64,000 bases of DNA from Cohaesibacter sp. (GTDB lineage Bacteria; Pseudomonadota; Alphaproteobacteria; Rhizobiales; Cohaesibacteraceae). A program made the position numbers and the translations under genes. Within the stretch, counting starts at the first letter, position 1; each line of letters opens with the position of its first letter. Shown in pieces: positions 53,918-63,051 of the stretch. The notes under the pieces were generated by a model that made no database searches, was not told the DNA's origin, and saw nothing but the letters and a program-made list of their open reading frames with translations. Location: positions 1 through 64,000 of the forward strand of contig JAOAQZ010000021.1 of the NCBI GenBank assembly GCA_025210795.1, read 5' to 3'.

Positions 53918-53998
53918 TGCGGGATGTGGCCAATCTGGGCACCGGATGGATAATACGCATTTCTCCGCGTAGCTACCCTATTCCCGCATGTGGATTCG
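53918..53998 (-). promoter_or_regulatory. Possible structured leader of rpsB
   Basis: TGCGGGA (53998-53992 on the minus strand) can pair with TCCCGCA (53924-53918), closing a 67-nt region that contains a smaller TACGC/GCGTA hairpin. This lies between the predicted start of transcription and the rpsB ATG, where S2 autoregulatory leaders occur in other bacteria. The fold is by eye. Confidence 0.4.
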
Positions 53999-54004
53999 GC
54001 GTGA

Positions 54005-54032
54005 CTTATAGCAGCTTTCAAAGGGAATGCAA
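54005..54032 (-). promoter_or_regulatory. Predicted rpsB promoter
   Basis: On the minus strand TTGCAT (54032-54027) and TATAAG (54010-54005) are spaced 16 bp, a good sigma-70 match about 115 bp before the rpsB ATG. Between here and the end of dnaE the gap contains only a weak GCCG-ATAC-CGGC hairpin (54152-54163) that could end dnaE. Confidence 0.6.
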
Positions 54033-54200
54033 GACTTCAATCGCGCCGTTTGCATGTTTGAGCCAATCTATACAAAATTGCATGCAAAGTCCGGCAAATA
54101 TGCTCTTTTATCACCCTTTAAGCGCTCTTTTTCAAGACTTACAGGCCAAAAGCCGATACCGGCAAACACCAACACCTGCCATATAGACCTGCAAAATCAC

Positions 54201-57200
54201 CTAGAAGCTGCCCACCTGCACATCAACGATTCCCGGTATGGCTTTAAGAGCACGGCCAACCTCGGGCGAAACATAATATTTGCCTTTAAGGCGCATCTCG
54301 ACCTCGCATTCACCTTCATCCAGCATCACGATGACCGAGACATCCCCGTCCCCCCGATCATCCAGCTGGGCACGCAGCGAGCTAAGCGGCTTGTCATCTT
54401 TAACGAACACACGCATATTCTTCTGAAGGCCGCCCCCTTCCAGAGGCCGCACATTATTGATGCGAACAGACACCCCTTCCGGTCGCTCATCGGCACCCAC
54501 TTCCAAAATCACGGTCTTGCCCGGCTCAAGCATATCGCGAAAGCGGTGCAAGGCTTCTGAGAACAACACCGCTTCATATTGTCCCGTAGGATCAGAGATA
54601 TTGATAATCCCCATCCGGTTACCGGTTTTGGTTTTGCGCTCCTGCCGCCCGGTAATGGTGCCCGCAAGGCGGCCAGCACTTGCCCCTTGCTTGACGGCAT
54701 TTTCAAAAGGCTGCCAGAGCTGAATGCGTTTTTCTTCCAGCAGAGGGATATATTCATCCAGCGGATGGGCCGAGAGGTAAAAGCCAACAGAGCTATATTC
54801 GCGCTGCAATTTTTCTTCATTGGTCCAAGGTCGCATGTCTGGCAGAATAAGGGGCGCGACATCTACGTCCATTGACCCGAATATATCCCCTTGGCCCGAA
54901 GACGCATTGCGCGAGGCACGCGACGCCTCGCCCATAATCACATCAATCGAGGCCACAACCTGCGCCCGATTGGGATTAAGACAATCAAAGGTGCCCGCTG
55001 CGGCAAGATTTTCAATCGTACGCTTATTAAGAACCCGAGGACTGATCCGCTTGGCAAAATCGGCAAGATCCTTAAAAGGCTTATCGCCCCGCACTTCCAT
55101 AATATGTTCAGAAGCCGGTTGCCCCACCCCCTTGATCGCCGCCATGGAATAAATAATGGCGCCGTCTTTTACCACAAATTCAACGCCGGACTCATTGATG
55201 GATGGCGGACGAACATCAATGCCGAGCCGGATTGCATCACGGCGAAACTCGGACAATTTATCGGTATTGTTCATATCCAGCGTCATAATGGCGGCTAAAA
55301 ACTCAACCGGATAATTGGCCTTCATATAGGCTGTCTGGTAAGCAACAAGCGCATAGGCAGCAGCGTGGGATTTGTTAAAGCCATAATCGGCAAATTTGGC
55401 CACAAGATCATAAATTTCCGAGGCCTGACTGCGATCAACACCCCGCTCTTCTGCCCCATCGCAAAAACGAACCCGCTGCTTCTCCATCTCTTCACGGATC
55501 TTTTTACCCATGGCTCGGCGCAGCATGTCCGCTTCACCCAGCGAATATCCGGACAAGATCTGCGCAATCTGCATCACCTGCTCCTGATAAATGATGATGC
55601 CGTAAGTCTCTTTAAGAACCGGCTCCAAGAGGTCATGCATATAATCCGATTTTTCATCGCCACGCTTGCGCGAGCAATAAACCGGAATATTAGCCATAGG
55701 ACCGGGGCGATAAAGCGCAACAATCGCAATGATGTCTTCAAACTGGTCGGGCTTCATATCAAGAAGCGCCTTGCGCATGCCCATGGATTCCAGCTGGAAA
55801 ACCCCGACCGTCTCTCCCTTGGCCAAAATGTCGTAAGAGGGCTGGTCATCGATGGGAATTTCAGCCAGATTGATCTCGATCCCGCGCTGTTTGACAAAGC
55901 GAACCGCCGTCTCTAGCACGGTCAGGGTCTTAAGACCCAAAAAGTCAAACTTGACGAGACCTGCCTGCTCCACCCATTTCATATTATACTGGGTGACGGG
56001 CATGTCAGAGCGCGGATCACGATACATCGGGACCAGCTTGTCAAGAGACCGGTCACCAATCACAATCCCCGCTGCGTGGGTGGAAGCGTGGCGGTAGAGA
56101 CCTTCAAGCTTTAGGGACATATTGATCAGGCGATCAACAATCTCTTCTTCCTTGCGCGCCTCAGTAAGACGCGGCTCTTGCTCAAGCGCTTCGGGCAAAG
56201 AGACGGAAACGGCCCCCTTCATTGGCACCATTTTGCAAAGCTTGTCGACCTGACCAAACGGCATTTGCAACACGCGCCCCACATCGCGCAGCACCGCGCG
56301 TGCCTGCAAGGTTCCGTATGTGATGATCTGCCCGACATTGTCGCGGCCATATTTTTGCTGAACATAAAGGATGACTTCTTCACGCCGGTCCTGACAGAAA
56401 TCAATATCAAAATCGGGCATAGAGACACGTTCAGGATTCAAAAAGCGCTCGAACAGCAAAGCAAAACGCAAAGGATCCAGATCGGTAATGGTCAGCGAAT
56501 AGGCAACCAGCGACCCCGCGCCGGAACCACGCCCCGGCCCCACTGGAATATTCTGGTCCTTGGCCCATTTAATAAAGTCCGCAACGATCAGGAAGTAACC
56601 AGGAAATTTCATATTCTCGATAATATCGAGCTCAAATTTTAGCCGGTCCCAATAATCCTGCTCTGTCATATCAGGCGCAATGCCGTGAATTTCAATCCGG
56701 CGACGCAAACCTTCTTCCGCTTGCCTGCGCAATTCAGCCGCCTCATGACGTTCAGCCTCTTCGGCATCCGCATCGGCCCCGGCAAAGCGCGGCAAAATCG
56801 GATTAATGGTACGAGCGCGAGCATGGCACCGCCGGGCAATCTCGATAGTATTTTCAAGCGCCTCGGGCAAATCAGAAAACAGCTCGGCCATCTCGTCCTG
56901 AGATTTAAAATAATGCTCAGGAGTAAGCCGCCGCCGGTCATCCATAATAAGAACCTTGCCCTCTGCAATCGCAATCAAGGCATCATGGGCTTCAAAATCT
57001 TCACGCTCGGGGAAATAGACATCATTGGTGGCAACGAGCGGGATTTCCATCTCATAGGCCAAATCAAGCAGCCGCGGCTCAACAACAAACTCTTCCGGCA
57101 AGCCATGGCGCATAATCTCGGCATAAAGCCGATCACCGAACATTTCCTGCAAAACGTCCAAGCGCCGCCGGGCGTCCGATAAATGATTATCAGCAAGAAG

Positions 57201-57653
57201 CCCATCAATCGGGCCATTGCCCCCACCGGTCAGGCAAATCACTCCGGCAGAGAATTCACGAACATCCTCAATGGTGACATGAGGATCTGCATCGTCATGA
57301 GAGGCAAGAAAAGAACGACTGACGAGACGAACCAGATTGGACCAGCCTTCATCGGTTGCACCAATAAAGACCATGCTCGGGAACTTCCCCCCTGTAGCAT
57401 GGCTTTGCGCCTCGTCGCAAAAATCAACTTCAACCTGACAGCCCAAGATGGGCTGCAACCCCTCACCGACCGCTTTTTGCGAAAATTCCAACGCCCCGAA
57501 CAGATTGCGCGTATCCGTCATGGCAACGGCAGGCATATCAGCCTTCAACGCCTGCTTGATCAGCTTCCCGACAGGCAAGGCCCCTTCCAACAAGGAATAG
57601 GCAGAATGAACATGCAGATGAATGAATTTCAAATCATCTTTAAGCTCAACCAT
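54201..57653 (-). CDS. dnaE: DNA polymerase III alpha subunit
   Basis: The 1150-residue replicative polymerase begins with a PHP domain (IHLHVHSAYSLLEGAL, residues 11-26). The polymerase core contains PVGPGRGSGAGSLVAYSL and the catalytic aspartates in MPDFDIDFCQDRREEVI. The helix-hairpin-helix and OB-fold regions (LAGTITGRQERKTKTG) and a short C-terminal tail follow. The length is that of the main DnaE1, not the mutagenic ImuC/DnaE2. The gene lies 161 bp after a predicted 31-residue ORF on the same strand. Confidence 0.97.
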   Translation of the reverse strand: MVELKDDLKFIHLHVHSAYSLLEGALPVGKLIKQALKADMPAVAMTDTRNLFGALEFSQKAVGEGLQPILGCQVEVDFCDEAQSHATGGKFPSMVFIGATDEGWSNLVRLVSRSFLASHDDADPHVTIEDVREFSAGVICLTGGGNGPIDGLLADNHLSDARRRLDVLQEMFGDRLYAEIMRHGLPEEFVVEPRLLDLAYEMEIPLVATNDVYFPEREDFEAHDALIAIAEGKVLIMDDRRRLTPEHYFKSQDEMAELFSDLPEALENTIEIARRCHARARTINPILPRFAGADADAEEAERHEAAELRRQAEEGLRRRIEIHGIAPDMTEQDYWDRLKFELDIIENMKFPGYFLIVADFIKWAKDQNIPVGPGRGSGAGSLVAYSLTITDLDPLRFALLFERFLNPERVSMPDFDIDFCQDRREEVILYVQQKYGRDNVGQIITYGTLQARAVLRDVGRVLQMPFGQVDKLCKMVPMKGAVSVSLPEALEQEPRLTEARKEEEIVDRLINMSLKLEGLYRHASTHAAGIVIGDRSLDKLVPMYRDPRSDMPVTQYNMKWVEQAGLVKFDFLGLKTLTVLETAVRFVKQRGIEINLAEIPIDDQPSYDILAKGETVGVFQLESMGMRKALLDMKPDQFEDIIAIVALYRPGPMANIPVYCSRKRGDEKSDYMHDLLEPVLKETYGIIIYQEQVMQIAQILSGYSLGEADMLRRAMGKKIREEMEKQRVRFCDGAEERGVDRSQASEIYDLVAKFADYGFNKSHAAAYALVAYQTAYMKANYPVEFLAAIMTLDMNNTDKLSEFRRDAIRLGIDVRPPSINESGVEFVVKDGAIIYSMAAIKGVGQPASEHIMEVRGDKPFKDLADFAKRISPRVLNKRTIENLAAAGTFDCLNPNRAQVVASIDVIMGEASRASRNASSGQGDIFGSMDVDVAPLILPDMRPWTNEEKLQREYSSVGFYLSAHPLDEYIPLLEEKRIQLWQPFENAVKQGASAGRLAGTITGRQERKTKTGNRMGIINISDPTGQYEAVLFSEALHRFRDMLEPGKTVILEVGADERPEGVSVRINNVRPLEGGGLQKNMRVFVKDDKPLSSLRAQLDDRGDGDVSVIVMLDEGECEVEMRLKGKYYVSPEVGRALKAIPGIVDVQVGSF

Positions 57654-57793
57654 ATCATGTCATCCTTCCTGTTTGAGGCAGCCAGTCTAAAAGACCTCTT
57701 AACAAACACCAAGTCTGACACATCACTTTCCCCCAAACCATTCCTGTTGGCAGACGCAAAATTCATTTCAAATGAAATAAATAGCATCGCCAA

Positions 57794-57818
57794 CTAGAGG
57801 GAAATCACCCTCCTCTAG
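57794..57818 (-). other. Hairpin at the end of the 31-residue ORF
   Basis: CTAGAGG (57794-57800) and CCTCTAG (57812-57818) form a 7-bp stem that includes the stop codon of the small ORF. There is no T-tract after it on the minus strand, so transcription may continue into dnaE. Confidence 0.45.
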
Positions 57819-57910
57819 CTCGTAACGCGAGAGAGGATTTCAGTCCACAGACTGAGCATAGACATAAAGGTAATCAGAGATCCAAGCGCCAGCACATCAC
57901 GAATAATCAT
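57815..57910 (-). CDS. Predicted 31-residue single-span membrane protein
   Basis: An ORF of 31 codons starts at ATG 57910 and ends at TAG 57815. It begins MIIRDVLALGSLITFM; about residues 6-22 are hydrophobic, flanked by charged RD and WTEILSR, so a single membrane helix is likely. GAGG stands 7 bases before the ATG. A good promoter lies 35-63 bp upstream, and a hairpin overlaps the stop codon. I do not recognise a family. It is read in the same direction as dnaE and could be a leader ORF or an independent small membrane protein. It is too short for ordinary gene prediction; evidence is from context only. Confidence 0.5.
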   Translation of the reverse strand: MIIRDVLALGSLITFMSMLSLWTEILSRVTS

Positions 57911-57944
57911 TGGGAAACCTCATATATGTTCTTTATTTGATCTT

Positions 57945-57973
57945 ATTATGTATATATTTTGTTCTTATTGCAA
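57945..57973 (-). promoter_or_regulatory. Predicted promoter of the 31-residue ORF (and perhaps dnaE)
   Basis: On the minus strand TTGCAA (57973-57968) and CATAAT (57950-57945) are separated by 17 bp of AT-rich sequence. The next 35 nt lead to the ribosome binding site and ATG at 57910. The remaining gap up to lolD (57974-58084) shows no gene. Confidence 0.55.
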
Positions 57974-58084
57974 GTGCTATTTATGACCAAGTCCAAAACA
58001 ATTTTATCTATTTGATTTCAGCATCTTAAAGGATGATTTGCGCAAATATCAGGACAATCATCACCTGCCCGACAAGACACAAGG

Positions 58085-58128
58085 CAAAAAATAAGGCCTG
58101 TATGCTCTCTCAAACATGCAGACCTTAT
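58085..58128 (-). terminator. Intrinsic terminator after lolD
   Basis: On the minus strand, a 14-bp stem (58128-58115 with 58104-58091, two G-U pairs) is followed by a T6 tract. It ends the proS-lolC-lolD transcript before the small ORF and dnaE. Confidence 0.85.
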
Positions 58129-58155
58129 CGCTTTAAAAAATCTGGAAGAAGGAGC

Positions 58156-58917
58156 CTACAGCTCAACCACCTTGCCATCCACGAGCGTGATCTGGCGATC
58201 CATCCGCTCGGCCAAAAACAGATTATGGGTCGCCACCAAGGCAGCAATACCAGATTGCTTGACCAGAGAATTGAGGGCCTTGAAGACATAATCAGATGTG
58301 GTGGGATCAAGATTTCCAGTTGGTTCATCGGCCAGCAACACGCGCGGCCCATTGGCCATAGCGCGAGCAATCGCAACACGCTGCTGCTCCCCGCCCGAAA
58401 GCTCAGCCGGACGATGGGTGGCGCGATGGTCAACGCGCATATATTTGAGCAATTCCATCGACCGCTCATGCGCTTCCGCCTTATTCTCACCACGGATCAA
58501 TTGCGGCAGAACAATATTCTCAACGGCTGAAAATTCTGGCAACAAATGATGGAACTGATAAACAAAGCCGATCTCATCGCGGCGGGTAATAGTGCGGGCA
58601 CGATCAGCTGCACTGCTTTGCGGCTGGCCGGCAATATAAACCTCCCCGCCATTAGGGCGCTCCAAGAGGCCTGCAATATGCAGCAAGGTGGATTTACCAG
58701 CCCCGGATGGCGCAACCAGTGCAACCATTTCGCCAGCTTTAACCGTAAGATTAGCGCCCACCAAAACCGGCAGCTCATTATCTGCCTGAACATAGCTGCG
58801 CTGCACATCGCGCAAAACCAGCAATTCATCATTGGCAATGAGATGGCGCTCATCATAACCAGTTTGCTCTTGTTCCGGCTCGATAGCAGCACCAGCATTT
58901 TGAGAAAACTCATTCAT
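58156..58917 (-). CDS. lolD: Lipoprotein-releasing system ATPase LolD
   Basis: The 253-residue ABC ATPase powers release of outer-membrane lipoproteins from the inner membrane. Walker A is APSGAGKST (69-77), the signature is LSGGEQQR, Walker B is [12 protein letters not shown], and the H-loop histidine is in VATHNLF. The LolD-type [17 protein letters not shown] stretch is present. Its ATG overlaps the end of lolC by 8 nt. The N-terminal 30 residues are variable and acidic. Confidence 0.95.
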   Translation of the reverse strand: MNEFSQNAGAAIEPEQEQTGYDERHLIANDELLVLRDVQRSYVQADNELPVLVGANLTVKAGEMVALVAPSGAGKSTLLHIAGLLERPNGGEVYIAGQPQSSAADRARTITRRDEIGFVYQFHHLLPEFSAVENIVLPQLIRGENKAEAHERSMELLKYMRVDHRATHRPAELSGGEQQRVAIARAMANGPRVLLADEPTGNLDPTTSDYVFKALNSLVKQSGIAALVATHNLFLAERMDRQITLVDGKVVEL

Positions 58918-60178
58918 AACGCAGCGCCTCCACAGGGTCGAGGGTCGCGGCACGCCATGCCGGATAGAGCGTTGCAAGGAAGGACAGCAGCAAGGCAATC
59001 ACCAACACGGTCACCGTCTCTGTTATATCCATGTCCGCTGGAAGCTTTGAGAGAAAATAAAGCTCAGGGCTGAACAGCTCGGTGCGGGTAATATAGGAGA
59101 CGAACTGGCGAATGCTCTCAATATTGAGGCATACAACCAGCCCCAGAACAAAGCCCGCCATGGTGCCGACAAAACCAATAGCTGCGCCCGTGATCACAAA
59201 GATTCGCATGATCGAGGCTCTCGTCGCCCCCATGGTGCGCAGAATGGCAATATCATGGCCCTTGTCTTTCACCAGCATGATGAGACCGGAAATGATGTTA
59301 AGCGCCGCCACCAGAATAATCAGCGTTAAGATGATGAACATCAGATTGCGCTCAACCTCCAGCGCCGAGAAAAAGGTCACATTGCGAAAGCGCCAATCGG
59401 TAAGGAAAATGGGCCGACCTGCCGCCTCTTCCACCGGACCGCGCATCTCGCCAACCATGTCCGGATCTTCAACATATACCTCAATGGCAGAGACCTTGCC
59501 ATCATGGTTGAAATAGGCCTGGGCATGCTCAAGCGGCATAAAGACAAAGGTGCCGTCATATTCCGACATGCCAATCTCGAACACAGCCTTGACGGGATAG
59601 GCCTTGATACGCGGCGCAACCCCCATGGGCGTCACAGCCCCTTTGGGCGAAATCAGGGTGATCCGGTCCCCTGCCACCACTCCAAGCGAGCGAGCAAGGC
59701 GAGAGCCGATGGCAACCCCCTCACCGTCATCAAACTTATCCAAAGAGCCCTGAAGAACATTGCCGGAGACCAGTTTGAGCTTGTCGAGATTTTCGCGCGT
59801 CATGCCCCGAACCAGCGCGCCAACGGCACCGCCTGCGCCAGAGGCAAGTGTCTGCCCCTCAACAAAGGGAATGACATAGGATACGCCATTCACCCCTTCG
59901 ATGCGCTTGGAGACTGCATCATAATCCGTAAGGTCTGAATCAACGGGCTGAATAACCAGATGCCCATTAATACCCAATATCTTGTCAAGCAATTCCGAGC
60001 GAAAGCCGTTCATCACCGCCATAACGATGATAAGCGTCGCAACGCCCAGCATAATCCCGAAAAAGGACAACCATGAGATAATGGATATGAAGGCTTCCCT
60101 TCGGCGTGACCGCAAATAGCGGAATGCCATCATCCATTCAAACAATGCGAACGGCCGTTTGGCCTCTTGTGCGGACAT
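58910..60178 (-). CDS. lolC: Lipoprotein-releasing system permease LolC/LolE
   Basis: The 422-residue inner-membrane protein has four membrane segments with a large periplasmic domain between the first (about 30-55) and second (about 280-305). [19 protein letters not shown] at the N-terminus and the C-terminal [19 protein letters not shown] are family marks. Alphaproteobacteria often use a single hybrid LolC/E (LolF) with one LolD, and only one permease gene is present here. It is coupled to lolD by overlap and follows proS by 88 bp. Confidence 0.94.
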   Translation of the reverse strand: MSAQEAKRPFALFEWMMAFRYLRSRRREAFISIISWLSFFGIMLGVATLIIVMAVMNGFRSELLDKILGINGHLVIQPVDSDLTDYDAVSKRIEGVNGVSYVIPFVEGQTLASGAGGAVGALVRGMTRENLDKLKLVSGNVLQGSLDKFDDGEGVAIGSRLARSLGVVAGDRITLISPKGAVTPMGVAPRIKAYPVKAVFEIGMSEYDGTFVFMPLEHAQAYFNHDGKVSAIEVYVEDPDMVGEMRGPVEEAAGRPIFLTDWRFRNVTFFSALEVERNLMFIILTLIILVAALNIISGLIMLVKDKGHDIAILRTMGATRASIMRIFVITGAAIGFVGTMAGFVLGLVVCLNIESIRQFVSYITRTELFSPELYFLSKLPADMDITETVTVLVIALLLSFLATLYPAWRAATLDPVEALRYE

Positions 60179-60266
60179 TCACATCTCCAGCTTTGAACTT
60201 TTGCTATCGGGGTGATTTAAACTGCCGCGTGCAAACCACCCCGATAAAATCAAGTATGTCTTCGAA

Positions 60267-61589
60267 TCAACTACTTGCAATCATACGATCAACAACAGCA
60301 TCAAGGGAAACCATTTCGCGTTCCCCGGTTGCCCGATCCTTGATTTCCACTTCGCCAGACTTCAGCCCGCGCGGACCAACAATCACCTGCCAAGGCAAGC
60401 CGATCAGATCCATAGTGGCAAATTTGGCTCCGGCCTGACCGGAGCGATCATCATAGAGAACATCAAATCCGGCATTTCCAAGGCGCTCGTAAAGTTGCTC
60501 ACAGGCCGCATCGGTGTCTTCATTGCCCGCTTTCATATTGATCAGGCCAATATCAAACGGTGAGACAGCCTTTGGCCAGATGATGCCCTTCTCATCATGG
60601 CAAGCCTCAATGATGCCGCCAAGAAGACGAGAAACACCAACACCATAAGAGCCCATGTGAACAGGAACATCCTTGCCGTCAGCGCCGGTAACCTTGGCAT
60701 TCATGGCATCTGAATATTTGGTGCCGAAATAGAAGATATGCCCCACTTCAATGCCGCGCGCCGCAATGCGATCATCATCCGCCAGCGCTTCAAAGGCGGC
60801 TTCATCATGCATTTCTTCTGTTGCAGCATATTTGCTGGTCCAGTCATCAACGATGGAAGACAGATCACTGCCAAAATCAACGTCATCCCCCGGCGCATCT
60901 TTGGTGAGATAGTCTTTGTGGCAGAAGACCTCGCTCTCGCCGGTCTCAGCCAGAATGATAAATTCATGGCTCAAATCACCACCAATCGGGCCGGTATCTG
61001 CCTTCATCGGGATGGCAGTAAGACCAAGGCGTTTAAAGGTGCGCAGGTAAGCGACAAACATGCGATGATAGGCCTTGCGTGCTGCCTCTTCGTCCATATC
61101 AAAGCTATAGGCATCTTTCATAAGGAATTCGCGGCCCCGCATCACGCCAAAGCGCGGGCGGATCTCGTCGCGGAACTTCCACTGGATATGATAAAGATTA
61201 AGCGGCAGATCGCGGTAGGATTTGACCGAAGAGCGGAAAATATCGGTGATCATTTCCTCGTTGGTGGGGCCAAACAGCATGTCGCGCTCATGACGGTCAA
61301 CGATGCGCAGCATCTCTTTGCCATAATCATCATAGCGCCCGCTTTCCTTCCACAAATCAGCAGGCTGCATGGTCGGCATCAACAATTCCACCGCACCGGC
61401 TCTATTTTGCTCTTCACGCACAATCTGCTCAATCTTGCGCAGGACTTTCAGCCCCAAAGGTAGCCAGGAATAGATACCCGCCTGCTGCTGACGAATCATG
61501 CCAGCCCGCAACATATAGCGATGAGAAACAATCTCGGCTTCTTTGGGATTTTCCTTCAAAATGGGCAGGAAATAACGGGAAAGACGCAT
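60267..61589 (-). CDS. proS: Prolyl-tRNA synthetase, short alphaproteobacterial type
   Basis: The 440-residue class II synthetase charges tRNA with proline. [20 protein letters not shown], the motif 2 region [20 protein letters not shown] and motif 3 [12 protein letters not shown] are present, with a C-terminal anticodon-binding domain (ISPFDIGL-like, then [18 protein letters not shown]). Enterobacterial ProS is about 570 residues because of an inserted editing domain; the shorter length here shows that domain is absent, as is normal in alphaproteobacteria. It is upstream of lolC on the same strand. Confidence 0.95.
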   Translation of the reverse strand: MRLSRYFLPILKENPKEAEIVSHRYMLRAGMIRQQQAGIYSWLPLGLKVLRKIEQIVREEQNRAGAVELLMPTMQPADLWKESGRYDDYGKEMLRIVDRHERDMLFGPTNEEMITDIFRSSVKSYRDLPLNLYHIQWKFRDEIRPRFGVMRGREFLMKDAYSFDMDEEAARKAYHRMFVAYLRTFKRLGLTAIPMKADTGPIGGDLSHEFIILAETGESEVFCHKDYLTKDAPGDDVDFGSDLSSIVDDWTSKYAATEEMHDEAAFEALADDDRIAARGIEVGHIFYFGTKYSDAMNAKVTGADGKDVPVHMGSYGVGVSRLLGGIIEACHDEKGIIWPKAVSPFDIGLINMKAGNEDTDAACEQLYERLGNAGFDVLYDDRSGQAGAKFATMDLIGLPWQVIVGPRGLKSGEVEIKDRATGEREMVSLDAVVDRMIASS

Positions 61590-62052
61590 AGTCTATTCTT
61601 CCTTCACATTGGTTGCGGTCGCAAAGGCACATATTGCCCATGCAAGGCACATCACGTTCTTTGCGCACTTTATAGCCCGAGAAATCCGCAAAGGCAGCAA
61701 ATAACCTTAAAAGCGCTCAAGTCGTTCTGTTTTACACAGGTTCAATGCACGCAATTTCTCTCCAGTCGCCCGATTTGCCACCCCTGCCACAAGGCAGACC
61801 TACGGACATTTACATAGAATAAGAAAAAAACACCTGTTTTTAAAAAAGAGTGATGACAAATGCCAATCATGGCAGTAATGTGCCTAACCATAATGATAAG
61901 AGATACGCTCACCACTGATATCTCAATTCGATCGCGATAAATGTCTTGGGAGGATACAGATTTCTGGCGCGTGAACAACGCAGCCGCTCATATCTAGCCA
62001 CAAAAAATAAAGGCAGTAAGGGCAACGAAATCATCATCGCGGACCTATTTTC
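61590..62052. other. Intergenic region between proS and the plus-strand terminator
   Basis: This part of a 626-bp gap carries no recognisable gene on either strand. Near 61824-61841 an A-rich/T-rich near-palindrome (AAAAACACCTGTTTTT) is visible. The region should hold the proS promoter on the minus strand and, if the terminator at 62053 is used, a short plus-strand transcript of unknown start. Confidence 0.4.
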
Positions 62053-62081
62053 AAACAAGGCTTTGTGCCTTGTTTTTTTTT
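62053..62081 (+). terminator. Strong plus-strand intrinsic terminator without an upstream gene
   Basis: AAACAAGGC (62053-62061) pairs with GCCTTGTTT (62067-62075) around a TTTGT loop and runs into a continuous T-tract (to 62081). On the minus strand there is no T-tract, so it is oriented rightward. No plus-strand gene precedes it within proS or the gap. Confidence 0.8.
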
Positions 62082-62132
62082 GCCTGTATTTCAGGCCAAG
62101 CGAAGAATTTCTGAGAAAAACGAGCAGATATG

Positions 62133-62165
62133 AAAAAGGCACCCCCCTTATAAAAGGGATGCCTT
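62133..62165 (-). terminator. Intrinsic terminator after the DUF1467 gene
   Basis: On the minus strand AAGGCATCCCTT can pair with AAGGGGGGTGCCTT, with a small internal irregularity, and a T5 tract follows. It starts about 50 nt after the DUF1467 stop and ends the rnj-mce-DUF1467 set. Confidence 0.7.
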
Positions 62166-62215
62166 ATTGCATTGATTTATTTGGCAAAGAACCTGCTCAG
62201 AGCTTGCATCAGCCC

Positions 62216-62491
62216 CTATTTCAAGCTATCGGGCATAGGTAGCCATGTCAGATCATCAAGCCCAAGGCCGCGCACCTCGACCGCCCAATAATAAAGACCA
62301 AAAATCACCGTGGCCAGAAGCGTGGTGGCACCGGCGCGCCAAAGCATATGGCTTTTGGCCGGAGCGCTGGGCATGGTGCCCAAACGCTGGTTTTCGGCCT
62401 CAGCCTGGGTGCGTACCCGAAAGGGAAGAATGAGAAACAACGAAACCCACCAGATGATGAAGTAAATTGCCAGTCCGCTAACAAGCCCCAT
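62216..62491 (-). CDS. DUF1467 small membrane protein
   Basis: This 91-residue protein matches the DUF1467 family of alphaproteobacteria. It has two membrane segments (about residues 5-24 and 53-72), with IIWWVSLFLILPFRVRTQAE between them as the most conserved stretch. The function is unknown. It lies 86 bp after the methylmalonyl-CoA epimerase gene and before proS, an order kept in many rhizobia, so it is probably part of the same transcript as mce. Confidence 0.88.
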   Translation of the reverse strand: MGLVSGLAIYFIIWWVSLFLILPFRVRTQAEAENQRLGTMPSAPAKSHMLWRAGATTLLATVIFGLYYWAVEVRGLGLDDLTWLPMPDSLK

Positions 62492-62577
62492 CAGGCCCTA
62501 CCTTTTCTTGTCTTTGCAGCTTTGTGCCCAATGTCGGTGATATCAGCACACCAAAGCAAGCTATAACTGATTTTTGC

Positions 62578-62982
62578 TTAAACCTGCTCAAGCTCGGTCA
62601 ATGTACCGCAAAAGTCTTTGGGGTGGAGGAAAATCACCGGCTTGCCATGGGCACCGATCTTTGGTTCACCATCACCCAAAACCCGCGCGCCTTCTGCCTT
62701 AAGCTTGTCACGAGCAGCAATGATGTCGTCAACCTCATAGCAAACATGATGAATACCGCCGGACGGGTTTTTCTCAAGGAATTTGGCGATAGGAGAATTC
62801 TCACCCAGTGGCTCCAAAAGCTCGATCTTGGTATTTGGCAATTCAACAAAAACCACACGCACGCCATGATCTGGCTCGTCTTGCGGGTCAGAGACTTTTG
62901 CCCCCAAAACACCGGCATAAGTGGCAACGCCTGCCTTCAAATCAGAAACAGCAATGGCAACATGGTTGAGACGACCAATCAT
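62578..62982 (-). CDS. mce: Methylmalonyl-CoA epimerase
   Basis: The 134-residue enzyme interconverts the (R) and (S) forms of methylmalonyl-CoA in propionyl-CoA degradation. It has the glyoxalase fold with two beta-alpha-beta-beta-beta units: GRLNHVAIAVSDL (metal His near residue 7), KIELLEPLGENSPI (Glu) and GGIHHVCYEVDDI (His). It lies 69 bp after rnj and before the DUF1467 gene. Confidence 0.94.
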   Translation of the reverse strand: MIGRLNHVAIAVSDLKAGVATYAGVLGAKVSDPQDEPDHGVRVVFVELPNTKIELLEPLGENSPIAKFLEKNPSGGIHHVCYEVDDIIAARDKLKAEGARVLGDGEPKIGAHGKPVIFLHPKDFCGTLTELEQV

Positions 62983-63051
62983 CGTAAAGTCCTTTATTTA
63001 AATTTGCCCATCCTCAGGATTGAATGCGAGGGCAAAATGAATCCTACCCAC

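Noticed and set aside
61946..62242. A 98-codon plus-strand ORF in the proS-DUF1467 gap
   Set aside because: It runs through a strong intrinsic terminator at 62053-62081 and into the antisense of DUF1467, so it cannot be a normal gene.
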